Below, one piece after another: positions 1-33,358 of a stretch of 64,000 nt of DNA. Source of the DNA: Metaphire vulgaris (taxonomy: Eukaryota > Annelida > Clitellata > Crassiclitellata > Megascolecidae); contig JACLAT010000152.1 of the NCBI GenBank assembly GCA_018105865.1, positions 1-64,000 on the forward strand. Reading direction: 5' to 3'. The notes beneath the pieces were generated by a model. The model saw only the letters and a list, made by a program, of their open reading frames with translations, was not told the DNA's origin and did not search any database. Numbering within the stretch: position 1 is the stretch's first letter; the number at the start of each line of letters is the position of its first letter. The translations under genes and the position numbers were made by a program.

Positions 1-414
1 ACACCGTTGTTTAAAAGTTTCATTTTGTTCAGTTTCAAATTCTGGTGGCAGTAAGGTGTGCTGTATTCTGAGTCATTTCTTCACAACTGGACGGGGAAAT
101 TAGTTGCTCCCCTTTGTGATATCATGTTGGGGCAGGGCTCTGGTTTGCCTCAACAACCCTATGAATAGCACCTAGGTAGTGCTTGTCCTGTTGTTGATGC
201 TAATTTCCTTTTTAAAACCTGCATCTCAGCATGATTTGATTGCATAACTGTATAGTGGGAGCGCTTCTGTGTGCTATGTAAATGCTTTACATATTACATG
301 CTACATTTACATATTACATACTACATTACATTTACATGCTATACATGTAAATGCATTACTTGTTTTGTGTTTCTTAACAAGCAGCTGCATTGGCTTCTTG
401 ACCCAAACTGAATT

Positions 415-605
415 TAGAAGACAGTATGAGGTTGGTTTATTCCCACTGACTGATCTCTGGAAAGACCTGGTCTTTTCAGATGCATTTGGAGTACCATCGA
501 TTGATACCTTAGAGCATTAGAACTGGTGTTATAAAGTGCATTATTATTATTATTACTATTATTATTATTGTTGTTGTTATTGTTATTGTTATTATTATTA
601 TTTAT
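415..605 (+). mobile_element. LINE 3' end with ATT tail
   Basis: ACTGACTGATCTCTGG and GTACCATCGATTGATACC match the 12.6-kb 3' end, followed by (ATT)n-type repeat at 541-605. Confidence 0.7.
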
Positions 606-1170
606 TTGAGTCTTTTTGCAAATTACAGGCATGTCCGATCTCAGGCTGAATCAAGAGACATTTCGGAATGGATATTTAAATTAAGATGTTGTTCACCACT
701 CAAACCGACATCCTCAATAGCTGTTGGTGTTATTATTTGTTTCAAAAAAATTAATTCATCAAATATAATATTGGTTCATAATATGATTACAATTGACTCT
801 ATTGGTTCATAATATAATTATAAATTATAATTGACTCTGAGGTTTGATTAATGATGAGCTAATTTAATTAATGTATACCTCAAGTTCTTTTTTTGATGCA
901 TTTTGATTTTATAACTGGTTATTAATAAAGACAGAAATTTATTTTCAAGGTGCAAAGAAATCTAAATTTCATCAATATTTTCTGTCAGGCCAATACTTGA
1001 ATTTTTCAATTTTGTTTCTAGAGAGATTTAAGGTCTAACAGGAAATTTGAAATGATGAGATGGAGTATGTTATGCTGGAAGTCTTGAGGCGCGATTAAAA
1101 TTTTCACTAATTGATTTAGGGGTGGGTACGGGTATACCCATACATCTCTAATTGAGGATGAGAAGAAGCA
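600..1170. other. AT-rich non-coding stretch
   Basis: Nothing recognised apart from short duplicated phrases such as TTGACTCTATTGGTTCATAA at about 790. Upstream cyclase exons could hide here, but none is visible. Confidence 0.5.
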
Positions 1171-1178
1171 CTGGAGAA

Positions 1179-1289
1179 CAGGGATGTTAGTCCTTGGCCT
1201 TGATCTTGGCCTTAGGACTCCTTAGGACCCGTTTCAAGTCCTTGATCCTGGTCCTGGCCTTGAGGACTGAGTCCTTGTTAACATCCCTG
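1179..1289. mobile_element. Minimal hAT MITE family F, 111 bp, TSD CTGGAGAA
   Basis: CAGGGATGTTAGTCCTTGG...GTCCTTGTTAACATCCCTG with perfect CTGGAGAA flanks. The interior is a CTTGGCCTTGATC-type short repeat, like the longer family member at 41976. Confidence 0.88.
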
Positions 1290-1485
1290 CTGGAGAAAAG
1301 GCTAATTTATAGAAATTAGGCTCATACGAGTGCCATAGAAATAAGGTTGATTGCATACTGTTATATTTGGTCTGGCAGATTCAGTTTCGTGTAACACAGA
1401 TCCTTTGTCTTAATCTCCGTGAACTTGGTTCTAATGAGGTTTGCTGGTGCAGCTCAGTCAGTTTTCTTTTTATTAAATTGAAGCT

Positions 1486-1600
1486 GATGGATGGTGGAAG
1501 CCATTTGGGTGGAAGCAACTTTTGGTGGAAGCAACTTTGGTGGAAGCCACATGACTGGAAGCCAATTGGAGTGGAAGCCGCTTGGGTGAAAGCATGTTAG
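1486..1600. repeat. GGTGGAAGCAACTTT minisatellite
   Basis: About eight imperfect 12-17-bp units of GGTGGAAGCCA(A)CTT directly upstream of the first cyclase exon. Confidence 0.75.
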
Positions 1601-1609
1601 GCGCATCAG

Positions 1610-24248
<22,639 letters not shown>

Positions 24249-24641
24249 ATTACCAGTCGCTATATTTTCAATTCCCGTTTTTTTCTTGTTACTTATGTTC
24301 TATCATAGTTGAATACAGATGGAATCTGTTGAAATGAGATAAGAGGACATTTATTGTTAAAGTTTCGACAGCTTACCTGTCCACAGTAGCATGGTTTTAC
24401 TGATTTTCTAGATATTTTCGTTATTTAAGGCAGTTAATAGAGCTAAATGTTATTTTAAAAAACAGTAATTTGACGCTTATTTGCTTCAGAATATTTGTGT
24501 CTATTTTTCAAGAACCCAGTGGGTACAATAATTTGCCATTTCATATCAGAAACTGCCCTGTGAAGAAATGTACGGCCAGTACGGGCTTTCAAAGAAATGA
24601 CCAGTGCATTTTTCACTGTGAACGCACAGGAACGGCGTTCC

Positions 24642-25244
24642 GGTGTCACAAAATAAAGTCTCCGCCAAAATGAAGTCTCCCCGGAGGTTTTATTTTAAAA
24701 CAGTCTCCGCCCGGCGGATTCATTTTAAAATAAAATCGCCTTATTTAAAATAAAATCGCGTTATTTAAAACATAATCGCCCCTAGGGGCGGCTGTTCATT
24801 AATTACGTCAACATTAATTTAGGGGGTTTGAAAAAGTTTGACAGTTGTTGACAGAGGGGTCAAGAGGGGTTGACGTCAACAATTTCACTTTTTACAAATC
24901 AAAAAATAGGAAATTTCATGGAATACTACTTATTTCAATGAAAAAAAGCATGGCAAAAAAGGTCATCACCACATTTTGACACTCGGTGAGCAAAAAAGGG
25001 AAAAAATGGTCATCGCCGCAAAAATAATAACCTTGTTATTGGGAGCTGTCATTGATCTTGGGGGTCAAATGACATAATTGTTGACATAATTATAGGGGTA
25101 ACTTGAAAGTTGACAGTTGTTAACAAGGGGGCTCAAAATTGCCCAAAAATTGTTGACATAATTAATGGACAGTCCCCTAGGCGATTTTATTTTAAAATGA
25201 ATCCGCCGGGCGGAGACTCTGGGGAGGATTTATTTTCCAACACC
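24642..25244. mobile_element. Inverted-repeat element with GGTGT ends, host of a GGGGCTGT element
   Basis: GGTGTCACAAAATAAAGTC...GGAAGG-like end TTTATTTTCCAACACC. Long arms share CCCGGCGGATTCATTTTAAA with GGCGATTTTATTTTAAAATG. Interrupted by the element at about 24785-25176. I cannot assign the superfamily. Confidence 0.65.
24785..25176. mobile_element. GGGGCTGTCC-ended DNA element copy 1
   Basis: GGGCGGCTGTTCATTAATTACG...CATAATTAATGGACAGTCC with CCTAG at both sides. Interior holds GGTCATCACCACATTTTGAC and two A-run modules. Ends resemble ISL2EU/Harbinger-type elements, an uncertain assignment. Confidence 0.68.
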
Positions 25245-25289
25245 AGCACCTTTTTGCCATATTCGTTTATATAGTGATTTCATTTGTCT

Positions 25290-25762
25290 TGTCTTGTCTT
25301 CAACCGTCTTCGCTCCGAAGATTGGTTGCATTATGAACTGTCATTTTCCAGATGTTACGATCTTATGCTCTTCTTATCGCCTGCTCGATAGTGAATCCCG
25401 TCCATTCTTTGATGTTGTCTTCCCACTTTTTTCTTGGCCTGCCTCTTTTTCGTGATCCAGGCATTGTGCCCTGCATTATATCCTTCTCCAGACATTCCTG
25501 CTTTGTTCGCATAATATGTCCCCAGTATTTCAGTTTTCTTTTCTTTACTGTTTCCAGTAGGGTTCTTTGAACTGCTTTATCCATTACCCACTCATTCGTC
25601 TTCTTTGCTTTCCAGGAAACTCTCATTATTTGTCTTAAACCTTTCATTTCGAATGCCTTTATACGCCGTTCATCTTCATTATTGTCCAGCTTTCACAGCC
25701 ATATGTGGCGACCGGCCACACCATTGATTTCATAGATATGCAATAATATGAGTGGGAACGCA
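25290..25762 (-). mobile_element. LINE C-terminal fragment interrupted by a MITE
   Basis: Minus strand reads GLRQIMRVSWKAKKTNEWV, KRKLKYWGHIMRTKQECLE and GSRKRGRPRKKWEDNIKEW. The hAT MITE at 25763-26073 cuts its upstream (5') side. Confidence 0.82.
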
Positions 25763-26073
25763 CAGAGGCGTAGCGAGGGTATTCGGCGATGGGGGCAAAG
25801 TGTAGGGCTACCGTTGGCGCCCCCTGGGCCCCAACACATTGCTGACGAGCCAAAAAGGTCGTCACATCGTTGTCTCGACGGCGCCCCTCAACTGTCTACG
25901 ACGCCCCCTCTCCTTATACTCCTGACGAGCAAAAAAAGGTCGCCGCACTTGTTTCTTCTTATTTATTATGTATTTAACTGTTTAACTTCCCCAAAAAGGC
26001 GATTTTGGCCCCCCTCGCCTCAGCGCCCGGGGCATATGCCCCCACCTACCCCCTCCCCCGTCGAACGCCTCTG
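25763..26073. mobile_element. hAT MITE family DD with two T-run modules
   Basis: CAGAGGCGTAGCGAGGG...GTCGAACGCCTCTG. The flanks GGAACGCA and TAAACGCA match at 6 of 8. Modules GACGAGCCAAAAAGGTCGTC (25840) and GACGAGC-A-run-GGTCGCC (25923). Confidence 0.72.
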
Positions 26074-26376
26074 TAAACGCACGGGATCAGCGTACCCACA
26101 CCTTTTTTTCCTTTTACAGTATATATCCTAGGCGGTGCACCCCTGTCGGCCCTGGCCGGGGTACTTTTAAAAGTACTCCGGCACGCCATAGGCCGGGCCG
26201 GGGTACTTTTTACTGAAGAATTGTAATTCTTTAAATTGCTTCAATTATTAAATTTTCATTTCGAATTTAGAAGGGAGCTACTGTCGTGGAAGGACAAGTG
26301 CACTGCCGAATAAGGCTTTATGATCGTAGCAAGATCAGATAAGATCAGATAGGCATGTCATCTATAGGCCTATTCA

Positions 26377-26684
26377 CAGAGACGTCATTTCACTGTTTTT
26401 CAGGGGGCAAGACAATTTCGATGTGGCAAGTTTGCGAAAAAGTTGACGACCTTTTTTTAGCTTTTCATTCATTTTGACATCAAGCCTCTCCTTCAGGGGC
26501 TGACGACCTTTTTTTGCTTTTCATTTTCTCATTAAAGACAACTTAACGCAGTGGTGATGGTGGGAAAATTAGTTCCCTATAAAGGGCAAAACAAGTAAAT
26601 ATTACAAACATTGATGGAAAAACTTATCCTAAAAATCAGGAAGGGCAACGCCCCCTGCCCCCCTCCCCCCAAATGACGTCCCTG
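26377..26684. mobile_element. hAT MITE family O copy 1
   Basis: CAGAGACGTCATTTCACTG...CAAATGACGTCCCTG. The flanks CCTATTCA and TCTATTCA match at 7 of 8. Two modules, TTGACGACC-T-run (26441) and CTGACGACC-T-run-GC (26500). Confidence 0.83.
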
Positions 26685-26838
26685 TCTATTCATTTAACCC
26701 GAAAGTGTCAAACACGGTAGTCAGAGGCTTATTAGATTAGATTAAAAGACGAAAGACGGAGATTAAATTAGATTAGATTAAAAGACGGAAGCAGGCACTG
26801 AGACGAATGAGAGAGCTGCTGTCGCGGGAGGGCGAATG

Positions 26839-27366
26839 CAGTGGCGTTGCGTGCACTTGTGCCGCCCATGGCTCCTGGAAGAAATGCCGCCTCAATTTGC
26901 TCTTATTATACATGACAAGCAAAAAAGGTCGCCGCTGAATTTGCCGCCCCTTCTAAATTTTGCCTCCCCTTCTAAAACTCCTCGACACCAGCTCTAGGAT
27001 TTGGCAAGTGGGGGGCCGTTGGGGTGGCAACTTCTAATCATGGGGAGGCAACCATTTGTTGTTTAATGTATGTAGCATTAGGTATAGGGTCCCAACTGGG
27101 GGGCCAGGCACTCAATAGGGGAGCACGGGTCCCCTGACCCCCCCTCCCCGGTGGAGCCGCCACTGCTCGACACAACCCGACAAGCAAATAAAAAAGTCGT
27201 TACTGAATTTGCCGCCCCTTCTACATTTTGCCGCCCCCTTCGCCTTCGTCAAAAACTACTCAACAACCCTACAAACAAAAAAGGTCGCTTCCAAAATTTG
27301 CCGCCCCCATCATGTGTGCCGCCCATGGCTAGAGCCATAGTAGCCATTGGGAACGCTACGCCTCTG
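26839..27366. mobile_element. hAT MITE family EE with three modules, TSD GGCGAATG
   Basis: CAGTGGCGTTGCGTGCAC...GGAACGCTACGCCTCTG with perfect GGCGAATG flanks. Internal TGCCGCCC units and modules at 26912, 27178 and 27266. Family B copy 3 is nested in it. Confidence 0.82.
26989..27165. mobile_element. hAT MITE family B copy 3, damaged left end, TSD CTCGACAC
   Basis: Right end GGAGCCGCCACTG is intact. The left end lost about 5 bp and begins CAGCTCTAGG. Perfect CTCGACAC flanks show the truncation arose within the inserted copy. Nested in the element at 26839-27366. Confidence 0.82.
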
Positions 27367-27456
27367 GGCGAATGCAATGCCGAATAAGGCTTTATAGTAG
27401 CAAGATCAGATAGATATGTCATATAGGCCTATAGGCTAGTAGTCATTGTAGTCAAA

Positions 27457-27885
27457 TTTGGTGCCCTGATGGCTCATTCGGTGAAGCGTTAGACTTACCT
27501 TAGGTGACCTGTCGACTTGGTTTCGATTGCCGGACACTCGCATGCCCACAGGGCCTCCGGGAGAAATTCCGGGCCCCGGAACAAAAAAATTTGCGGGCCC
27601 TTAAGAAAAATTTATCAAGTCTCCGAAAAACCTGACAAGCATAAAAACGTTATCAACTCTCCAAAAACAGCCTGACAAGCAAAAAAACAAAACAAAAAAC
27701 CTTATCGTCACCGGATCTGGGCTCCTGAATACTCCATAGGCCCCGGTACAATGTACCGGCTGCACCCCCTCTCCTCAGGCCTGCATGCCCATCAGTGGAC
27801 ATACGGTCTGTTCAGCGCTTTGGGATGATAATTAACCAGCTCATTGAGTTAGAAGCGCTATATAAATCGAAGATTCAGATTTAGC
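27457..27885 (+). mobile_element. tRNA-derived SINE, split by a MITE
   Basis: TGGCTCATTCGGTGAAGCG (A-box-like) and GGTTTCGATTGCC (B-box-like) form a tRNA-like head. After the family AA insertion (27549-27783), the tail continues to AGAAGCGCTATATAAATCGA. Confidence 0.7.
27549..27783. mobile_element. hAT MITE family AA copy 2, TSD CATGCCCA
   Basis: CAGGGCCTCCGGGAGAAATT...CCTCTCCTCAGGCCTG with perfect CATGCCCA flanks. Inserted in a tRNA-derived SINE. Two modules (27631, 27678). Confidence 0.84.
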
Positions 27886-28079
27886 TCGCCTGTTAATCTA
27901 GTAAAACGCTAGTCATGTAGGCCTAATTCGACCCCGAAACCACGCCATCCCATCCCTCTAACTGCCGAAATATTCCTCCACGGCAGAGGGGAGTGTGTTT
28001 TATCCAGACTCCAGCTTTTGGATGGGGGAAATTGACTTGGCTGGAGGGAAGAGTTCGATGCAAAAATTTGTGTAAGTGC

Positions 28080-28249
28080 CAGAGGCGTAGCGACGGAGGA
28101 TGTATATCGGTATATATACCACCTAAAAACCAGGCTACCTTAAAATTGTTAATGTATTTCTATGATTTTCAAAGTTTTTAGAAATTATGACCCCCTAAAT
28201 CACATTAATACATTATAACCCCCCCAATCAAATTCCTGGCTACGCCCTG
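28080..28249. mobile_element. hAT MITE family A copy 2, nested
   Basis: CAGAGGCGTAGCGACGG...CTGGCTACGCCCTG. The flanks GTAAGTGC and GTCAGTGC match at 7 of 8 positions. Inserted in the family N element at 27995-28493. Confidence 0.82.
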
Positions 28250-28288
28250 GTCAGTGCTGAGATTTTCTGGGGATTTTGTGTTTTTAGG

Positions 28289-28475
28289 GAGTGTTTAATC
28301 TAGGCCGTTTTCGGGGGGAAATCGCCCTTTTCCCCCGGAAATTTCAAATTCCCCAGAAAATTTTGGAATACTGCATGGACTAACAGCGGCCCCTAGCAGA
28401 ATTTCCCCCGGCTTTGTCAGTTCCCCGGCTTTTTGAGTTTCCCCTCCGGAGTCCAGGAGTCTAGATTAAACACTG
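28289..28475. mobile_element. hAT MITE family M copy 4, nested
   Basis: AGTGTTTAATCTAGGCCG...GTCTAGATTAAACACTG. Lies with a family A copy inside the family N element; its duplication is not clear. Confidence 0.7.
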
Positions 28476-28823
28476 GGCCTGGGTAAAACACTGAGGGGGA
28501 GTGTATGCAACACTGTAAGTTGGTCATCGTCTATATTATGCCACAGAATCCTGGACACTAGCGTTTAAAATATCTTGATGACCTCTGAATTATAATAATC
28601 ATAATGTGACGGAGTGGTGTTTACTTCACGTTCAAACTGATCGCTATCGTTCGATCGTGAACTGAAATAAAATATAACTATTTCTTCTTTCTTTTAAGCC
28701 AAGTCGTCGCTACGAATCTACATGTAGCTGTCCGTAAGACGCAAAGCTACAACTTGACATAAGACCTGCATAATCGCCGCACTACCTAGGACCGTAGGGT
28801 CCTACATATCGTTGATATTAATT

Positions 28824-29034
28824 CAGTGGCGTCGCTAGGGTTGGTGTCACCCAGTGCTGTAAAATAGTGGTGTCACCCATTTAGACAGACTTGAGACCTC
28901 TTCTAAATCTTTCTTATTTTTCCTTCTCAAATACCGTGACAAGCAAAAAAAGGTCATCCTTGTTTGGTGTCACCCCCCTAGATGGTGTCACCCGGTGCGG
29001 TCCGCACCCCCCGCATCCCCTCTCAACGCCACTG
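28824..29034. mobile_element. hAT MITE family G copy 1, TSD TATTAATT
   Basis: CAGTGGCGTCGCTAGGG...CTCTCAACGCCACTG with perfect TATTAATT flanks. GGTGTCACCC appears in both arms; module GTGACAAGC-A-run-GGTCATCC at 28937. Confidence 0.9.
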
Positions 29035-29070
29035 TATTAATTACAAGCGCCCGAGAAGAGTATTGAGATA

Positions 29071-29474
29071 GGGGCTGTCCATTGATAATTTTGGGGTAAT
29101 TTTTGACCCCTTCCCTTGTCAACAACTGTCAACTTTCAGTGACCCCTATTACTATGTCAAAAACTTTTGACCCTCCTCTAAGATCAGCGACGGGTTCCCT
29201 AAAAAGTTTAGGTTATTATTTTTGCAGTGATGACCTTTTCTCTTTTTTTGTTCATCAAGTGTCATAATGTGGTGGTGATAACCTTTTCTTAACTCGTCAG
29301 GCTTTTTCGTTGTAACAAACAGTAAGCCCTATTCCATGCAATTTCCTATTTTTATCATTTGTAAAAAAATGAAATTGTTGACGTCAACTTCCCTTGAACT
29401 CCCTCTCCTGTCAACAACTCAAACTTTTTCACACCCTCTCCCTATTTTGTTAACGTAATTAATGGACAGCCCTG
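29071..29474 (-). mobile_element. GGGGCTGTCC-ended DNA element copy 2
   Basis: GGGGCTGTCCATTGATAATT...TAACGTAATTAATGGACAGCCC. Interior is the reverse complement of the next copy, 60 bp away. Confidence 0.75.
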
Positions 29475-29533
29475 TAGTTTTTGTGCCAACCACTAGATGG
29501 CTTGACTACCAAAATTCATTACTAGTGCGATAT

Positions 29534-29945
29534 GGGGCTGTCCATTAATTACGTCAACAATTTAGGGGGAGGGGTTTGAAAAAGTTTGACAGTTGTTGAC
29601 AGAGGGAGGGGGTCAAGAAAAGTTGACGTCAACAATTTCACTTTTTACAAATAATCAAAAAGTATGAAATTTCATGGAATACTACTTATTACAATGGAAA
29701 AAGCATGGCAAAAAGGTCATCACCACCACATTTTGACACTCGATGAGCAAAAAAGGGAAAAAATGGTAATCACAACACAAAATAATAACCTAGTTATTGG
29801 GACCTGTCATGGATCTCGGGGTGGTGGGTCAAAAGTTTGTGACGTAATAATGGGAGGACGGAGGGTTAAGTGAAAGTTGACAGTTGTTAACAAGGGGGGG
29901 GTCAAAAATTGCCCAAAACTGTTGACATAATTAATGGACAGCCCC
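29534..29945 (+). mobile_element. GGGGCTGTCC-ended DNA element copy 3
   Basis: GGGGCTGTCCATTAATTACG...ACATAATTAATGGACAGCCCC; TAT on both sides. Carries the A-run modules at 29706 and 29746. Confidence 0.78.
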
Positions 29946-30100
29946 TATGATCAGCTGTAACTCCCGGTCTTACAGACTATGCTGCAACGAAATTAACTTT
30001 CATTTTGACGCAATGATCCTGCAAGAGAATTAGTAATAGTACGGTAGTTTTTACACAGGCTAACTTAGCCTCCTAATTTTCCTAAATCACTAAAAATCGC

Positions 30101-30101
<1 letters not shown>

Positions 30102-30150
<49 letters not shown>
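30102..30150. repeat. (ATT)n microsatellite, broken by a MITE
   Basis: Adjoins the family J MITE; a second ATT array follows at 30436-30541. Confidence 0.95.
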
Positions 30151-30151
<1 letters not shown>

Positions 30152-30435
30152 AGTGGCGTAGCCAAGGGGGTGTTGGGGTTAAACCCCTGGCTGTGAATTT
30201 TTTTAATATGCTTCCATACATTTCTGATTTTTAAACACGGTTTTGGGGTAAACCCCTTGGGCTTCTGAGCAACTCACAGGTAGGATGTAAAGAAATAAGG
30301 TGACGACGTAATAACCTTTTTTGTTTGTTTGTCAGTCTTTTTGGAAGACAATAACGTTTTTTGCTTGTCAAGATATTTTAAAAGTTCGTTATGATCAAAA
30401 CCAAACACCATTTCCGGGAACTGGCTACGCCACTG
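30151..30435. mobile_element. hAT MITE family J inserted in an ATT repeat
   Basis: CAGTGGCGTAGCCAAGGGG...GGAACTGGCTACGCCACTG; ATTATTAA on both sides. Two T-run modules (30313, 30352). Confidence 0.85.
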
Positions 30436-30467
30436 ATTATTAATATTTATTATTATTATTATTATTA

Positions 30468-30541
<74 letters not shown>
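30436..30541. repeat. (ATT)n microsatellite
   Basis: About 106 bp with GTT interruptions. Confidence 0.95.
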
Positions 30542-30543
<2 letters not shown>

Positions 30544-30815
30544 GATATACAGCATAGGCGCAGCTAGGACCAGAATCCAAGGGTACGGTTTGTATGATAT
30601 TGCCCGTAATATCGCCCACCATTTTCAGGATTTTTGTCAAACGTGTGGTGATGCAAATCAACCCCAAATCAAACACACCCCGGGTGCATCGGGCCCAGCT
30701 ACGCCGATGGTTTGCGTCTAATGCGGCGAGGGAACCTTTCGCTACACGATTTCTGTTCGTCTGCCGCCGTTTAGTCGGACTCCGGTCATCTGTTTTCGAC
30801 CGGGCTTTTCGGCGA

Positions 30816-31979
30816 TCAATCTTCGCCCGGACTGTAGTTGTTCCAGAGTCCGCAGATGACCTCCCCGGCCACCACCTCGCCCATGTTCATCCCTATCAGA
30901 CGGACGATGAACATTCCGTCGCGACGGAGATAGTTCTCGGTGAACTTCGCCAGGATGCCCGGCTCTCTCTGCGTGCTGTCGAACGCCCGCAGCTGCTTCC
31001 GCACGTACTGGACCTGCCCGGGCCAGTAGAGGGCCCGGAACAGCCAACGGAAGAAGTTGACGAAGCTGACGACGGTGAGTCCGACGAACCAGAACCAGAC
31101 GAACAGGAAGATCTTCTCGTTGAAGAGGTTAATCGTCAGGGCGCACTGGACGACGTAGCTATGGAGACGGGACTGGTGGCGGATCTGGAACTCGCAGACG
31201 GTCACGCGCGGAAACATCTCCGACTGCGTCCAGTCCTGGCCGCGCAGCAACCGCTCCACGATGTAAGCACCGTACAGGTGGTAGTCGTTGACGAGCAGCG
31301 CGTCCAGTAGGAACAGCTGCCCGACGGCGTTCATCAGGTAGACCACCTTGATGGTCAGGTAGGCCGTGATGAGGTAGTTGCCGTAGAGCCGGCCGCCGAC
31401 GACGCAACACACCTTGGCGATGAAGTGCTTGATTCGGACGAAACAGCCGGTGCGGTAGTCCCTCTGGGCCAAGAGGTAGCGGTCCATCTGGTTGACGACG
31501 TAGCGGATCGCCTTCTCCCTGATCTCAAGGTAGGACGCCTCGGAGCACACGTGGGCGGCGTCCATGATGGTGCTCAGGTTGATGCCGGATCGCTTGTTCA
31601 GGAACCTCCACACCTGACACGGCACGAACGACAGCACGCCCTGGAATATCAGGATCAGCGGCACCCACTGGTAGTAGCTGACGCGCTGCTGCGTCGACCG
31701 GTCGTCGAAGTGTTCCTCGGGTATGATCTTGTCCATCGGGAGGTTGTACGTGTTGCTCACCCAGCAGATGGCGTTCGTGTACTCCGTCTGGGAGTCGGTG
31801 AACTCCGCCGGGCACCAGCAGTTCATCGGCGTCCCGACGAACTGCTTCGTGCTGACGAGGAACGCGAAACAGACGAGGACGACGACCGTGTATTGGCGAC
31901 TCAGGCGGTCGACGTAGTCGTCGTCGACGTGGAACTTTATCTCGCGTATGCTGAGCACCGACTTGAACAACCGATCCAT
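30816..31979 (-). CDS. Innexin gap-junction protein, intronless
   Basis: An intact 387-residue reading frame encoding an innexin, a four-pass plasma-membrane protein whose oligomers form gap junctions or hemichannels. Cytoplasmic N-terminus; TM1 about residues 31-48; first loop with NCWCPAEFT and ICW cysteines (54, 56, 72); the innexin signature YYQWVP at 102-107 opening TM2 (to about 124); TM3 about 203-226; second loop with cysteines 262 and 279 in VCEF and VQCAL; INLFNEKIFLFVWFWFVG leading into TM4 (about 290-309); and a short C-terminal tail. Length is normal for the family. The start Met is the first in frame and gives MDRLFKSVLS, the usual innexin beginning. There are no introns, and the frame is distinctly GC-rich with G/C third positions, unlike the AT-rich flanks. 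It could be an ordinary single-exon paralogue or a retrocopy. Confidence 0.95.
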   Translation of the reverse strand: MDRLFKSVLSIREIKFHVDDDYVDRLSRQYTVVVLVCFAFLVSTKQFVGTPMNCWCPAEFTDSQTEYTNAICWVSNTYNLPMDKIIPEEHFDDRSTQQRVSYYQWVPLILIFQGVLSFVPCQVWRFLNKRSGINLSTIMDAAHVCSEASYLEIREKAIRYVVNQMDRYLLAQRDYRTGCFVRIKHFIAKVCCVVGGRLYGNYLITAYLTIKVVYLMNAVGQLFLLDALLVNDYHLYGAYIVERLLRGQDWTQSEMFPRVTVCEFQIRHQSRLHSYVVQCALTINLFNEKIFLFVWFWFVGLTVVSFVNFFRWLFRALYWPGQVQYVRKQLRAFDSTQREPGILAKFTENYLRRDGMFIVRLIGMNMGEVVAGEVICGLWNNYSPGED

Positions 31980-32524
31980 GCCGTCTGCTTATTAAACAAC
32001 GAAACGGTCAGATTCTCAGCAGACGACGTCCAATTGGGAAAGATGTGCGTGTCTATCGTCTACAGTGGAAACCCACCTGTTCCTCTGGGCGCCGGAAGAC
32101 GCCGATCAGTCTCTTCTGTGACATCGCTGGAGCGGTAGGCTGACGGAGCGGGTTCAAGCCCCGTTGGCGCCCCTAGTGGCTTCTTTCACACTGCAGGCAG
32201 TAGTGCCTCGTAAGCCGCTTTAAATCATGCTAGGTTAAATATCCCGGAAGCGAACAAAGTGGGTCGTCTGAGTTTCGCGAATAATTCCGCGGAGACGTCG
32301 AAATGTCCGTCGAAATGCCGAGCTCATTCGAAGTTCAGAGCGTTCCCTCTCTGGTGTCTAGATGCACACGTTCTAAAATACAGAAAGAGGCCGAACGCAT
32401 TACTTGAGATAGACCAATATAATTGTTGAGAATTCAGTCTTATTAAAAAGATGCTACACGTTTTATAGGGCAAAATAACACACGCACGCACTGTACACAC
32501 GCACATATCCACACGCACATACAG
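31980..32524. other. Upstream flank of the innexin gene
   Basis: GC-rich to about 32180, then AT-rich. GGGTTCAAGCCCC at 32150 resembles a tRNA B box but lacks a paired A box. The innexin promoter presumably lies here; no TATA box stands out. Confidence 0.4.
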
Positions 32525-32785
32525 TGGCGGTGCCAAGAACTCTTGGTTGTCACAGATGGGGGTGATGCAATGAATTTCTAGGAAGATCCCGCCAATTGTC
32601 AAAGGGATAATATGTAAACGGTTTTTTAAAATCTGTAGATTTGATTTATAAAATATAATGCTCAGAATTGACAATGTATAAAAGCCATTTTAGTCTGTTT
32701 GTACAAAATCGTAGTGAAAAATCGAGTTTTATATTGCTGGAAGCGAATTTGTCGATGACCTTGTCTATGGATGTGTCCATATCTT

Positions 32786-32791
<6 letters not shown>

Positions 32792-32852
<61 letters not shown>
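32792..32852. repeat. (TA)n microsatellite
   Basis: Left part of a TA tract split by the GC-rich element; the right part is at 33359-33407. Confidence 0.96.
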
Positions 32853-32854
<2 letters not shown>

Positions 32855-33356
32855 TGGGGGTGGGGCCCGGCCTGAGCGAGCCCGAGGCCCGAGCTTTGAG
32901 GCCCGCCCGGCCCGTAGCCCGTAGCCCGTACCTTGCCGCCCGGCCCGAGGTACGGGCGGGGCTGCAAGGTAATTTAATAAAAGTATAATCTGCTAACAGG
33001 ATATTAAATACAATATTCGTTTGTAAACTCAAAATCAAATAATTTTCATTAATTATATTTTAAAATTATTTTCTTAGCTGATCCCTAATTAAATTTTTAT
33101 TACAGCTTAGTTGTAGCACAGCTTAGTTGTAGCTATTGTATATATAATTGTCAATAGAACATTAATATTTTGTTGCTGTTAGGAAAAGAGGAGGAAAAAG
33201 GCAAGACTAAACAAATATAAACTTGAATTTATTAAAGAAATATTGTTAGCGCCCGGCCCGTACAAGGCCCGTAGCCCGTACATTTGCGCCCGTAGCCCGT
33301 ACCTCGAGGCCCGTAGCCCGTACCGAGGCGCCCGGCCCGGTACGGGCCCCACCCCA

Positions 33357-33358
<2 letters not shown>
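32853..33358. mobile_element. GC-rich inverted-repeat element inside a TA repeat
   Basis: ACTGGGGGTGGGGCCCGGCC...GGGCCCCACCCCAGT, embedded in (TA)n. Both arms are arrays of CCCGTAGCCCGTACC and GGCCCG units; the centre is AT-rich and unique. The insertion-site duplication cannot be separated from the repeat. Confidence 0.7.

Larger units (their letters stand above)
27995..28493. mobile_element. hAT MITE family N copy 1, host of two nested MITEs
   Basis: GTGTTTTATCCAGACTCC...GGGTAAAACACTG. The flanks AGGGGAGT and AGGGGGAGT differ by one G. Carries family A copy 2 and family M copy 4. Confidence 0.78.

Noticed and set aside
30594..32138. Long plus-strand open frames opposite the innexin
   Set aside because: GC-rich shadow frames of the minus-strand innexin; no domain, and the minus frame has a full family signature.
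32120..32175. Possible tRNA gene (GGGTTCAAGCCCC)
   Set aside because: Only a B-box-like motif; no acceptor stem or A box at the right spacing.
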